A stretch of 64,000 nucleotides of DNA from Protaetiibacter sp. SSC-01 (GTDB lineage: Bacteria; Actinomycetota; Actinomycetes; Actinomycetales; Microbacteriaceae). The stretch spans positions 1,860,001 to 1,924,000 of the forward strand of contig NZ_CP059987.1 in assembly GCF_014483895.1 (NCBI RefSeq). The letters are read 5' to 3'. Under the pieces are notes generated by a model. It saw only the letters and a list, made by a program, of their open reading frames with translations, was not told where the DNA came from and ran no database searches. Below, piece by piece: positions 8,696 through 17,145 of this stretch; the first letter of the stretch is position 1; each line of letters starts with the position of its first letter. The position numbers and the translations under genes were made by a program.

Positions 8696-9412
8696 TCAGG
8701 CGGGGCAGGGCCCGCCGCCGTCACCACCGCCGATGCCGTACACCGCGATGTCGTCGAGCTCCGCCCACATCCAGAGCACCTCGTCGACGATCACGGAGCC
8801 GTCCTCTCGGGTCCAATACGGATACCCGGGGTCCTCGGCGACCTCGAACACCAGCCGGTTGGCGCCCTCGTGCAGCGCATAGACCATGGAGATGTCTCCG
8901 TGCGGAATCGCCTCGAGCCGGTCACCGTACGCGTCCACGAGCTCCGCGCGCGTGCTGCCCGCGCCGATGCCCTCAGCCGTGCGGATCGCCTCGTCGAAGA
9001 CCCGGATCGCGAGCACGCGGGTGTCGCCGAGGCCGTCCTCGGTGATGGGGAAGAACGCGTGGGTGCCCGCGAGCCCGGGAACGGGATACCACGCACCGGC
9101 CCACGGGTCGCCCACGGCGGGGGTCCCCTCCCAGCTGCACGCGTCCGCGACCCACTCCACGATCGCGAGCGACGGATCCACGTCCGCGATGGGCTCGCCC
9201 ACACGCACGTGACCGAGACCTCCCGGCTCGAGCACGAGCTCTCCGAGGGCCGGGCGCGTCGGCGTGGGGGTCGGAGTCGGCGTCGGCGTCAGCGTCACGG
9301 AGACGGTGGGCGTCGGCGTCGGCTCGGCAGCGGGCCCGGGAGCGCAGGACACGAGCGCGAAGGCGACCGCAAGCGCCGCGGCTCCCCCGAGCACGCGGGT
9401 GGTGGTGTGCAT
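8696..9412 (-). CDS. putative lipoprotein of unknown function
   Basis: The 238-residue product starts with a signal peptide ending in a lipobox (ALVSC, Cys at about residue 23), so it should be lipidated and held on the outer face of the membrane. A Pro-Thr repeat (about residues 31-52) forms a flexible, probably extended linker; the DNA there is a tandem ggcgtc-like repeat. The folded part after residue 60 contains conserved-looking Trp and Gly residues but matches no family I can name. It lies after rnj in the same direction, with 46 bp between them. Confidence 0.8.
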   Translation of the reverse strand: MHTTTRVLGGAAALAVAFALVSCAPGPAAEPTPTPTVSVTLTPTPTPTPTPTRPALGELVLEPGGLGHVRVGEPIADVDPSLAIVEWVADACSWEGTPAVGDPWAGAWYPVPGLAGTHAFFPITEDGLGDTRVLAIRVFDEAIRTAEGIGAGSTRAELVDAYGDRLEAIPHGDISMVYALHEGANRLVFEVAEDPGYPYWTREDGSVIVDEVLWMWAELDDIAVYGIGGGDGGGPCPA

Positions 9413-9458
9413 GGAACGACCCTAGACGTGCGCGCCGCGCGGCAGGGTGCTCAGGGGG

Positions 9459-11135
9459 TCACGCTTCGATGACGACCGGGATGATCATCGGGCGGCGACG
9501 GTGCTGCGTGTTGACCCAGCGGCCCACCGTGCGGCGCACCGCTTGGCTGTAGCCATGCTGGTCGTTGACGCCGTTGCGCGCCGCCTCCGCGAGCGCCGCG
9601 ACGATCTGCGGGCGCACGTCGTCGAAGACCGACTCATCCTCCGCGAAGCCGCGGGCCTGGATCTCGGGCCCGACGAGCACGCGTCCCGTCTGCCGGTCGA
9701 TCGCGACGAAGATCGAGATGAAGCCCTCCTCGGCGAGGATGCGGCGGTCCTTGAGGTCGGCATCCGTGATCTCCCCGACGGTCGAGCCGTCGACATAGAC
9801 GTAGCCGACGTCGAGCTGGCCCGTGACGCGCGCGACGCCGCCCGCGAGGTCGATGACGACGCCGTTCTCGCCGACCACGATGTTCTCTCGCGGCACGCCC
9901 GTCTCGACGGCGAGGTCGGCGGATGCCATGAGCATGCGGTACTCGCCGTGCACCGGGAACACGTTGCGCGGCTTCAGGATGTTGTAGCAGTAGAGCAGCT
10001 CGCCCGCGGCCGCGTGACCCGAGACGTGCACGCGCGCCGAGCCCTTGTGCACGACGTTCGCGCCCAGCTTCGTGAGGCCGTTGATGACGCGGTAGACGGC
10101 ATTCTCGTTCCCGGGGATGAGGCTCGACGCGAGGATGACGGTGTCGCCCTGGCCGACCTCGATGCGGTGGTCGCCGTTCGCCATGCGCGCGAGCACGGCC
10201 ATCGGCTCGCCCTGGGACCCCGTGCTCATGAACACGACGCGGTCGTCGGGCAGCTCGAGCGCCGTCTTGAGATCGACGAGCACGCCGTCGGGCACCTTGA
10301 GGTAGCCGAGCTCGGCCGCGATGCCCATGTTGCGCACCATCGAGCGCCCCACGAGGGCGACGACGCGCTCGTTGGCCGCCGCCGCATCCAGAACCTGCTG
10401 CACGCGGTGCACGTGGCTCGAGAAGCTCGCGACGATGACGCGCTTCTGCGCCTTCGCGATGACGCGCTCGAGCACGGGCCCGATCTCACGCTCGAGGGCC
10501 GTGAAGCCGGGGATGTCGGCGTTCGTCGAGTCGGGCAGGAAGAGGTCGACGCCCTCCTCGCCGAGCCGCGCGAAGGCGCGGAGGTCGGTGATGCGGCCGT
10601 CGAGCGGCAGCTGGTCCATCTTGAAGTCGCCCGTGTGGAGCACGAGGCCCGCGACCGTGCGCACGACGATCGCGAGCGCATCCGGGATCGAGTGGTTGAC
10701 CGACACGTACTCGAGGTCGAACGGGCCGAGCGTCGTGCGCCCGCCCTCTTTCACGACGTTCGTGATGGGCTGGATGCGGTGCTCCTTGAGCTTCGCCTCG
10801 ACGAGCGCGAGGGTCAGCTTCGAGCCGTACAGCGGGATGTCGCCGCGCAGCTTGAGCAGGTACGGGACGGCTCCGATGTGGTCCTCGTGGCCGTGCGTGA
10901 GCACGATCGCGAGCACGTCGTCGAGACGCTCCCGGATGGGGTCGAAGTCGGGCAGGATCAGGTCGACACCCGGGTGGTTCTCCTCGGGGAAGAGCACACC
11001 GGCGTCGATGATGAGCAGCTTGCCGTCGATCTCGTAGACGGTCATGTTGCGCCCGACCTCGCCCACTCCGCCGAGCGGGAGAACACGCAGGGTGCCGGGC
11101 GCGAGCTCCGGCGGGGACACGACGTCGATGGCCAT
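9459..11135 (-). CDS. rnj: ribonuclease J
   Basis: This 558-residue enzyme is a beta-CASP metallo-beta-lactamase ribonuclease with 5' exonuclease and endonuclease activity in mRNA decay and rRNA maturation. The metal-binding motif THGHEDHIGA, the later HTGDFKMDQLPLDG segment, and the beta-CASP region (VIVASFSSHVHRVQQ, SGHAAAGELLY, PVHGEYRML) are all present. The ATG is preceded by GAGGAGG. Only 17 bp separate it from dapA, the usual actinobacterial partner, so the two are likely co-transcribed. Confidence 0.96.
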   Translation of the reverse strand: MAIDVVSPPELAPGTLRVLPLGGVGEVGRNMTVYEIDGKLLIIDAGVLFPEENHPGVDLILPDFDPIRERLDDVLAIVLTHGHEDHIGAVPYLLKLRGDIPLYGSKLTLALVEAKLKEHRIQPITNVVKEGGRTTLGPFDLEYVSVNHSIPDALAIVVRTVAGLVLHTGDFKMDQLPLDGRITDLRAFARLGEEGVDLFLPDSTNADIPGFTALEREIGPVLERVIAKAQKRVIVASFSSHVHRVQQVLDAAAANERVVALVGRSMVRNMGIAAELGYLKVPDGVLVDLKTALELPDDRVVFMSTGSQGEPMAVLARMANGDHRIEVGQGDTVILASSLIPGNENAVYRVINGLTKLGANVVHKGSARVHVSGHAAAGELLYCYNILKPRNVFPVHGEYRMLMASADLAVETGVPRENIVVGENGVVIDLAGGVARVTGQLDVGYVYVDGSTVGEITDADLKDRRILAEEGFISIFVAIDRQTGRVLVGPEIQARGFAEDESVFDDVRPQIVAALAEAARNGVNDQHGYSQAVRRTVGRWVNTQHRRRPMIIPVVIEA

Positions 11136-11152
11136 GGAGGCCTCCTCGGGGT

Positions 11153-12130
11153 CTAGCGGGTGGTGCCGGCGACCTTCGGGAGCGCGCCGCCTGCGGCTGC
11201 GTTCCGGTCGGGGCGGAAGTTGCTGAAGTCGACGCCCTCGATCTCGCGGACGAGAGCGATCTCGTCCTCGATGAGGGCGGCCTCCGACTCCTCCGGCCCG
11301 ACGAGCGGCAGGCGCACGCGCGGGCTCGAGATGCGGCCGAGGCCGTGGAGGATGTACTTCGTCGCGACGGTGCCGGGCACGTGCGTCATAGTCGCACGTA
11401 CGAGCGGCTCGAGCGCGCGGTGCGCCTCGGTCGCCGTCTTGAGGTCGTTGGAGTTCACCGCGTCGATCATCGTGCGGTACGGCGCGGGCGCGATGTTGGC
11501 GGTGACGCCGATGAGGCCCGTGCCCCCGATCGCGAGGGTCGGCAGCGCGTTCGCGTCGTCGCCCGCGAAGTAGAGCAGGTCGGTCTGGTTCATGACGCGG
11601 CTGACCTCGCTCAGGTCGCCCTTGGCGTCCTTCACGGCGCGGATGTTCGGGTGCTTCGCGGCGCGCAGGATCGTCTCGTACTTGATCGGCACGCCCGTGC
11701 GGCCCGGGATGTCGTAGAGGATCACCGGCAGATCGGTCGCGTCCGCGACGAGGCGGAAGTGCGTGAGGATGCCAGCCTGCGTGGGCTTGTTGTAGTACGG
11801 GGTGACGACCATGATGCCGTCGGCGCCGACCTTCTCGCTCTTCTTGTAGAGCTCGATCGCGTGCGCGGTCTCGTTCGAGCCGCCGCCCGTGATGATCTTC
11901 GCGCGGCCACCCGCGACATCCTTGGCGACCTCGACGAGCTTGACCTTCTCGGGGTCGGTCAGCGTCGAGGTCTCGCCCGTCGTGCCCGTGACGACGATGC
12001 CGTCGGCACCGTGCGTCACGACGTGGTCGACGTGCTTCTCGACGTCTGCCCAATCCACCTCGCCGTCGGCCGTGAACGGGGTCACGAGCGCGACGAGCAC
12101 CTGTCCGAAGGGGTTCTCTGGCGTCGACAC
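11153..12130 (-). CDS. dapA: 4-hydroxy-tetrahydrodipicolinate synthase
   Basis: The 325-residue aldolase-fold enzyme condenses pyruvate with aspartate semialdehyde in lysine/diaminopimelate synthesis. The conserved GTTGE motif near residue 49, the PYYNKP motif with the catalytic Tyr (about 138), and the Schiff-base Lys within AVKDAKGDL (about 167) are intact. dapB is 5 kb away on the same strand and thyX lies between, a common actinobacterial arrangement. A 204-bp upstream region with inverted repeats separates it from the DUF559 gene. Confidence 0.97.
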   Translation of the reverse strand: MSTPENPFGQVLVALVTPFTADGEVDWADVEKHVDHVVTHGADGIVVTGTTGETSTLTDPEKVKLVEVAKDVAGGRAKIITGGGSNETAHAIELYKKSEKVGADGIMVVTPYYNKPTQAGILTHFRLVADATDLPVILYDIPGRTGVPIKYETILRAAKHPNIRAVKDAKGDLSEVSRVMNQTDLLYFAGDDANALPTLAIGGTGLIGVTANIAPAPYRTMIDAVNSNDLKTATEAHRALEPLVRATMTHVPGTVATKYILHGLGRISSPRVRLPLVGPEESEAALIEDEIALVREIEGVDFSNFRPDRNAAAGGALPKVAGTTR

Positions 12131-12180
12131 GGTCTACAGGCTATCGGTTCTGCTTGCCGCACCTTGCTCGCTGCTTGCTG

Positions 12181-12294
12181 TTGTGCAGGACATCGCGATT
12201 GTGCAGGACTTCCCGGCCCAGGCCGCGCTGCCGGCCCCAGGAAAGCGGGGTTTCTGGCGGTTCTCCTGCACAACCGCGGGAAGTTCCTGCATAA
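12181..12294. repeat. clustered inverted repeats upstream of dapA
   Basis: The dapA upstream region contains two direct copies of TTGTGCAGGA (12181-12190 and 12199-12208). Two inverted copies follow, TCCTGCACAA (12264-12273) and TTCCTGCATAA (12284-12294). The second pair extends to an arm containing ACTTCCCGG against CGGGAAGTT. The block can fold into a large hairpin. It has the look of a small mobile palindrome (REP/MITE-like) rather than a simple operator; a regulatory role for dapA is possible. Confidence 0.5.
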
Positions 12295-12334
12295 CGGGGC
12301 GAGTTCGCGGCAGGTGGTGGGTTCTCGACGGGCG

Positions 12335-13216
12335 TCAGGCGGCGCGGTGGTCGCCGCGCTCGATCGCGGCCCGGATGGCGCGGAGCACGGCCGGCCTGTC
12401 GAAGACGATCTGCGAGTACATGAAGCGCAACGTGCGGTAGCCGGCCGCGCTGGCCGCCGCATCCCTCTGCCGGTCGCGGGTGGGGTCGGAGTGATGCGCC
12501 TTGCTGTCTGCCTCGACGATCAAGCGATCACCGATCAGGAAGTCGACGAATCCCACATCCGGCACCCGCACCTGTTGACGGAAGGGGATGCCCACGCGAG
12601 TGAGCAGGAGGGCGAGCAGCGACTCCGACCCCGTGTCGGAGAGGTCCCCCGCCAGGAGCAGAACCTCTCGCGAGGCGCGGGGCGTCCGCGCCGCGAGGTC
12701 GCGGGCCTCCTGCCGATTCATCCGTCCCTTCCGCATTGCTGACTCGAGCACCGCGAATGCAGGGTCCGGCCCGAGACAGCTCGCGATGCACGCCACGGCG
12801 TCGGCGACAGAGGTGACGAGATCGTAGGGCGCACGGTGATCCGCGCTCCAATGAAGTACGACGTCGGAGGCCGTCGATGCGAGACGCTTGTGATGGTCGG
12901 CGGCGCTCCGGAGGCGCGAGCCGTTGGCCGGCACCGCGACGTGGAGTCGCTGGTCGTCGGGCACCCACAAGCCATGGTGTGCGGCGGCGGTCACGCACGC
13001 CAGCACCCCGCCCACTCGGGACGCACGGATCACGCTCTCCGGCAGGTCGAACAGCGCGTACCAGCCCTTCCGGAAACGCAGGATGGCGTGGTCCTCCGTT
13101 GCGATTCGGATGGCGTTGGCGCTCACCCCGGCGGCCATGAGGTCGCGCGCCGGGGCGATGCCTCCCAGTCGAGCCAGGGCGGCGACCGTGGGAAGGTGAT
13201 CTGCTCGTCGGCGCAT
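12335..13216 (-). CDS. AbiEi-like winged-helix / DUF559 nuclease-like protein
   Basis: The 293-residue protein has an N-terminal segment resembling the AbiEi antitoxin winged helix (VAALARLGGIAPARDLMAAGVSANAIRIA..., residues 9-60) and a C-terminal DUF559/Vsr-like endonuclease fold (about 205-290) with the VDFLIGDRLIVEADSKAHH motif, then DRQRDAAASAAGYRTLRF. These proteins are common and often multicopy in Microbacteriaceae, usually without a cognate toxin. No AbiEii-like toxin gene is adjacent here, so I would not call this a complete toxin-antitoxin system. Function is unproven; DNA cleavage or DNA binding is plausible from the folds. Confidence 0.8.
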   Translation of the reverse strand: MRRRADHLPTVAALARLGGIAPARDLMAAGVSANAIRIATEDHAILRFRKGWYALFDLPESVIRASRVGGVLACVTAAAHHGLWVPDDQRLHVAVPANGSRLRSAADHHKRLASTASDVVLHWSADHRAPYDLVTSVADAVACIASCLGPDPAFAVLESAMRKGRMNRQEARDLAARTPRASREVLLLAGDLSDTGSESLLALLLTRVGIPFRQQVRVPDVGFVDFLIGDRLIVEADSKAHHSDPTRDRQRDAAASAAGYRTLRFMYSQIVFDRPAVLRAIRAAIERGDHRAA

Positions 13217-13307
13217 GACCGCATCGTGGCGCGTGCGGATCGGGCTGGGGTTGGGCAGCGGGAGGGCGCGGTCCTAGGGTGAGGGCAGCATCCGAAAGGC
13301 GGCAGCC

Positions 13308-14366
13308 ATGGATACCACCCCCCGCCTGCTGCAGGCAGGCCCGTTCCGGTTCGGCTTCATCGCGGCGTCGGGGGTGCTCCTCGCTCTCGCGCTCGGCTTC
13401 GCGATCGCGTCGCTCGCCCAGGCCCTCACGCTCATCTTCCTCGCGCTCTTCATCTCGCTCGGGCTCAAGCCGCTCGTCTGGCGGCTCGAGCAGTTCGGGT
13501 TGTCGAAGGTCGTCGCCCTGCTCATCGTGCTCGCGGGGTTTCTCGTGCTCGTGGCGCTGCTCGTGTGGCTCGTCGTGCCCGTCGTCGTCGACGAGCTCGG
13601 CAAGCTCATCAACTACCTCCCCGAGGGTCTCGACCAGATCGAGGAGCAGGAGTGGTTCGAGTCGCTCAACGCGAGCTTCGGCGGCGTGCTCACCGGGTTC
13701 GTGGAGCTGCTGCAGGAGACCGTGGCCGACCCCGCCTTCTGGCTGACGGTCGGCGGCGGCGCGCTGCGCATCGGGCTCGGCGTCGTCAACGGCGTGTTCT
13801 CGGTCATCTTCGTCGTCGCGCTGACCCTCTACTTCGTGATCGGCCACGACCAGATGAAGGAGGCGCTCGTGCGGCTCGTGCCCGCGAGCAGGCGCATCGG
13901 CTTCCGCGAGCTCGCCGAGCAGATCATCACCTCGGTGGGCCGCTACCTCAACGGCATGGTGATCCTCGCGATCATGAACGCCCTCTTCACGTTCATCGTG
14001 CTGACGGCCGCGGGCGTGCGCTACGCGGGGCTGCTCGCCGCCCTGGCACTGCCGATCACGTTCATCCCGCTCGTCGGCTCGGTGATCTCCACGATCGTCT
14101 GCACGACGGTCGCGTTCTTCACCTCGCCGACCGTGGGTCTCATCACGCTCATCGCGCTGCTCGTCTACATGCAGGTAGAGGCGTACGTGCTGACCCCGCG
14201 CATCGTCGGCAAGGCCATCCAGATCCCCGGCTCGCTCGTGCTCATCGGGGCGCTCATCGGAGGTACCCTGCTGGGCCTCCTGGGCGCGCTCGTCGCGTGC
14301 CCCGTATCCGCGTCGCTCGTGCTGATCGTCAAGAAGGTGATCATGCCGATCCAGGACGCGAAGTAG
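13308..14366 (+). CDS. AI-2E family (PerM/TqsA-like) membrane transporter
   Basis: The 352-residue protein has paired N-terminal hydrophobic segments, a soluble stretch (about residues 95-150), and more transmembrane helices, with the family motif YVLTPRIVGKAIQIPGSLVLIGALIGGTLLGLLG near the C-terminus. The AI-2E/PerM family contains exporters and sodium/proton antiporters; the name does not prove quorum-signal transport. It is a single gene reading rightward, facing thyX. The start ATG follows GAAAGGCGG. Membership is clear, substrate unknown. Confidence 0.92.
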   Translation: MDTTPRLLQAGPFRFGFIAASGVLLALALGFAIASLAQALTLIFLALFISLGLKPLVWRLEQFGLSKVVALLIVLAGFLVLVALLVWLVVPVVVDELGKLINYLPEGLDQIEEQEWFESLNASFGGVLTGFVELLQETVADPAFWLTVGGGALRIGLGVVNGVFSVIFVVALTLYFVIGHDQMKEALVRLVPASRRIGFRELAEQIITSVGRYLNGMVILAIMNALFTFIVLTAAGVRYAGLLAALALPITFIPLVGSVISTIVCTTVAFFTSPTVGLITLIALLVYMQVEAYVLTPRIVGKAIQIPGSLVLIGALIGGTLLGLLGALVACPVSASLVLIVKKVIMPIQDAK

Positions 14367-14384
14367 GACGGATGCGGGAGGGCG

Positions 14385-15131
14385 CTACGGCGCGACGCGG
14401 CCGTTCGCCTGGAAGGCGGCGTGGGTGAGCGGCATGAGCTCGGCCCAGAAGGACTCCATCTGCTCCGCGACCATCTCGATCTCGCGCTGCGGGAACGACG
14501 GGAAGTGCGAGTCGGGGTGCTTCGTGCGCAGGGAGAGGAAGTTCATGAGCGAGCGCGCGTTCATCGTCACGTACATCGAGGAGTAGGTCGACACGGGCAG
14601 CACGCCGCGGGCGACCTCGCGCGCGATTCCCGCCGCGAGCATCCGCTGGTAGGCCTCGTACGCGAACGTGGCCGCGGCCTTCGACTCGGAGACGGCGAGC
14701 TCGGTCTGCTCGGGCGCACCCTCGACGAACTCGTAGGCACCCGGCTTGCCGACCTGAACCAGGCGGCGCTCGGGGCCCGGCACGTAGAAGACGGGACGCA
14801 GCTCGCGGTAGCGGCCCGACTCCTCGTTGTAGGAGGCGATGCGGTGCCGCATGAACTCGCGGAACACGAAGATGGGCGCCTGCACGTAGAACGTCATCGA
14901 GTTGTGCTCGAAGGGCGAGCCGTGGCGGTCGCGCATGAGGTAGTTGATGAGACCGCGGTCGCGGTCGGTGGCCTCCGTGCCGGCGGCGGCAGCGTCGAGG
15001 GTCTTCTCGCCCTGCGTCGACACGCGCGCCGCGAACAGCACGTCGGAGTCGTGGGCGCTCGCCCGCACGAGCTCGACCGTCATGTCGGAACGGAACTGGA
15101 TGGGGGTCGCGTCGCTCGAGGTCTCCGGCAC
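14385..15131 (-). CDS. thyX: FAD-dependent thymidylate synthase
   Basis: The 248-residue enzyme methylates dUMP to dTMP using methylene-tetrahydrofolate and FAD. The ThyX motif RHR-x2-S-x-N-x2-S-x-RY is intact (RHRIASYNEESGRY, near residue 97). The neighbouring dapB, dapA and rnj genes are its usual actinobacterial context. The start is uncertain: GTG at 15131 gives a typical length, another GTG lies 9 bases upstream, and neither has a strong ribosome-binding site. Confidence 0.96.
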   Translation of the reverse strand: MPETSSDATPIQFRSDMTVELVRASAHDSDVLFAARVSTQGEKTLDAAAAGTEATDRDRGLINYLMRDRHGSPFEHNSMTFYVQAPIFVFREFMRHRIASYNEESGRYRELRPVFYVPGPERRLVQVGKPGAYEFVEGAPEQTELAVSESKAAATFAYEAYQRMLAAGIAREVARGVLPVSTYSSMYVTMNARSLMNFLSLRTKHPDSHFPSFPQREIEMVAEQMESFWAELMPLTHAAFQANGRVAP

Positions 15132-15267
15132 GGCCCTCACGATATCCGGGCCCGCCGACGCAGCGACAGCGCCGCGCCGGACCCCTCCGCCGCACACCGC
15201 GTGTCGCGGCGTGTCACGGAAGGTCACACTGCCGCCGAGGCTCCCTCGGCCTGGCTACCGTGGCGCC

Positions 15268-15702
15268 ATGGACCCGCTGCTCGCCCTCGCGATCGTCGGC
15301 GCGCTCGTCGCGGCGACGACGGCGGCAGGCCTCGCGTGGCGCGCCGCGCAGGGACGCGTGCGCCGCGTGGGCACGACGGATGCCGTGGCCGTCGAGGGCG
15401 TGGAGCTCGCCCCCGGCGCGACCCTCCTGCAGTTCTCGAGCGAGTACTGCGCCCCGTGCCGCGCGACGGCCCGCGTGCTCGCAGACATCGTTGACGGCGC
15501 GCCCGACCTGGCACACGTCGAGGTCGACGTGGCCGAGCGCCCCGACCTCGCGGCGCGCTTCGACGTGCTGCAGACGCCGACGACGCTCGTGCTCGACTCG
15601 GCGGGTCGCCCGCGCGCCCGCATCGCCGGCGCCGTGCGCGCCGAGCAGCTCCGCGCCGAGCTCGACCGCCTGGCCGCCTCGCGCACGACCGTGCCCGCCT
15701 GA
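15268..15702 (+). CDS. membrane-anchored thioredoxin-like protein
   Basis: The 144-residue protein begins with a transmembrane helix (residues 3-25) followed by a thioredoxin fold with the redox motif CAPC (SSEYCAPCRA) and the cis-Pro loop QTPTTLVL. The soluble domain probably faces the cytoplasm or the outside; topology is not certain. It lies 14 bp before a DUF4395 gene and close to an OsmC gene, a recurrent redox cluster in Microbacteriaceae. A role in thiol-disulfide exchange is inferred from the family. Confidence 0.88.
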   Translation: MDPLLALAIVGALVAATTAAGLAWRAAQGRVRRVGTTDAVAVEGVELAPGATLLQFSSEYCAPCRATARVLADIVDGAPDLAHVEVDVAERPDLAARFDVLQTPTTLVLDSAGRPRARIAGAVRAEQLRAELDRLAASRTTVPA

Positions 15703-15716
15703 CCCCAAGGAGCCCC

Positions 15717-16226
15717 GTGAGCTCGACCACCGCATCCGCCCGCCCCGCCGCGATCGACCCGCGCGGCGCCCGCTTCACGGCGAGCATCACCGCCGTGCTT
15801 CTGCTCGTCGCCGTCGGCCTCGGGCTCATCGGCGGCGTCGCGGCGACGATCGCCGAGCGCGCGACACAGCCCGCGTTCGTGCTGCTCGTCGTGCTCGCGG
15901 CGATCTTCGTGTGGAGCGCGGTCGCGGGCGTCGCGCGCAACCCGTGGGCGGTCGTCTTCCGGCGGCTCATCCGCCCGCGGCTCGCCGCGCCCGCCGAGCT
16001 CGAGGATGCCGCTCCCCCGACCTTCGCCCAGGGCGTCGGGGCGCTCGTCACGGTCGCGGGCGTCGTGCTGCACCTCGCGGGGGTGCCCTACGGCCTCGTC
16101 GGTGCGGCGGCCGCCGCCTTCGTCGCGGCGTTCCTCAACGCGGCCTTCGAGTACTGCCTCGGCTGCCAGCTGTACCTCCTGCTCGTGCGCGCGGGCGTCA
16201 TCCGGAAGCGGGCGGCGACCGCCTGA
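15717..16226 (+). CDS. DUF4395 membrane protein
   Basis: The 169-residue protein has four hydrophobic segments and the conserved CLGCQLY motif in the last helix, typical of DUF4395. Members often neighbour thioredoxin-like proteins, as here, and the paired cysteines suggest a redox partner role. The GTG start at 15717 overlaps a good AAGGAG sequence upstream. No enzymatic activity is established for the family. Confidence 0.87.
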   Translation: MSSTTASARPAAIDPRGARFTASITAVLLLVAVGLGLIGGVAATIAERATQPAFVLLVVLAAIFVWSAVAGVARNPWAVVFRRLIRPRLAAPAELEDAAPPTFAQGVGALVTVAGVVLHLAGVPYGLVGAAAAAFVAAFLNAAFEYCLGCQLYLLLVRAGVIRKRAATA

Positions 16227-16264
16227 CCCTCGACCGTCCCCGGCCTTCGACCTAGGCTGGCCCC

Positions 16265-16690
16265 ATGGCGATCACGAGTGAAGCGACCACCCTCTGGTTC
16301 GGCGACCTGTTCAGCGGGTCCGGCACGACCTCGCTCGATTCGAGCGACGCCGCCGAGTTCCCCGTCACCTGGAAGGCGCGCTCCGAGGGCGAGCTCGGCC
16401 GCACCAACCCCGAGGAGCTGCTCGGCGCGGCGCACTCGGCGTGCTTCTCGATGGCCTTCTCGAACGCCCTCGCGCAGGCCGGCTTCCCGCCGGAGAGCCT
16501 GCAGGTGACGGCAGCCGTCACCTTCCAGCCCGGCGAGGGCATCACGGGCAGCCACCTGCTGGTGAGCGCGAAGGTGCCGAATATCGGCGAGGCCGACTTC
16601 GAGCGTCTCGCCGAGGACGCGAAGGCGAACTGCCCCGTCTCGAAGGCGCTCGCGGGCATCCCGATCACGCTCGAGGCGAGCCTGGCCTAA
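16265..16690 (+). CDS. OsmC family peroxidase
   Basis: The 141-residue product is an OsmC/Ohr-type thiol peroxidase. The two reactive cysteines sit in HSACFSMAF (about residue 60) and ANCPVSKAL (about 126), the spacing expected for the OsmC fold. The family reduces organic hydroperoxides. The gene follows the thioredoxin-like and DUF4395 genes, consistent with an oxidative-stress cluster. Its last bases overlap by 4 bp the convergent gene at 16687-17145. Confidence 0.93.
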   Translation: MAITSEATTLWFGDLFSGSGTTSLDSSDAAEFPVTWKARSEGELGRTNPEELLGAAHSACFSMAFSNALAQAGFPPESLQVTAAVTFQPGEGITGSHLLVSAKVPNIGEADFERLAEDAKANCPVSKALAGIPITLEASLA

Positions 16691-17145
16691 GGCCGCAGCC
16701 CCGAAGCGCCACCGCGCTCGAGACGGATGGCGGTGCGCGTCGCCCAGCGCGCGCGCCGTCGGTCTCCCGCGGCGTCGTACGCGAGCGCGAGCCGGAACCA
16801 GGCGCGCCAATCCTCCGGCGCAGCCTCGACGGCTGCGCGGTAGCGCGGGAAGACCTCCTCGGCCGCGGCGCGCTCGACGCGTCCGCTCGCGCCGACGGGC
16901 AGCTGCTCCTCGGGCAGCCCACCCTCCTCCTCGAGCCGACGGGCGAGACGCTCCGCACGCACACCGAAGACGACCTCGGCCGCGATGAACCCACCGCCGA
17001 TGAGGGCGAAGACGAGCAGGCCGACGCCGATCGTGATCGCGATGCCGTCTCCCGTGCCGAAGAGCACCGTGGCGTAGTAGACCGCGAAGACGAGATAGAG
17101 CGCGAGGAGGACCGCCATGACGACGGTGCCGATGCGCGTCGTCAC
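16687..17145 (-). CDS. small membrane protein with TPR-like C-terminus
   Basis: The 152-residue protein has two N-terminal transmembrane helices (about residues 8-30 and 36-60), then a charged segment and a TPR-like helical pair (FPRYRAAVEAAPEDWRAWFRLALAYDAAGDRRRARWATRTAIRL). Its GTG start overlaps the dapB stop by 4 bp, so it is probably translated with dapB. This protein is seen next to dapB in Microbacteriaceae. I know of no assigned function. Confidence 0.8.
   Translation of the reverse strand: MTTRIGTVVMAVLLALYLVFAVYYATVLFGTGDGIAITIGVGLLVFALIGGGFIAAEVVFGVRAERLARRLEEEGGLPEEQLPVGASGRVERAAAEEVFPRYRAAVEAAPEDWRAWFRLALAYDAAGDRRRARWATRTAIRLERGGASGLRP

Noticed and set aside
9240-9330. Tandem GGCGTC repeat as possible CRISPR or satellite
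   Set aside because: The unit is 6 bp, stays in frame, and encodes the Pro-Thr linker of the lipoprotein. There are no spacers.
9447-11156. 569-codon open frame on the plus strand
   Set aside because: It lies antisense over rnj and has no recognisable motif.
12335-13216. Type IV (AbiE) toxin-antitoxin system
   Set aside because: Only an AbiEi-like winged helix fused to a DUF559 domain is present. No AbiEii nucleotidyltransferase gene lies next to it, so no complete system can be claimed.
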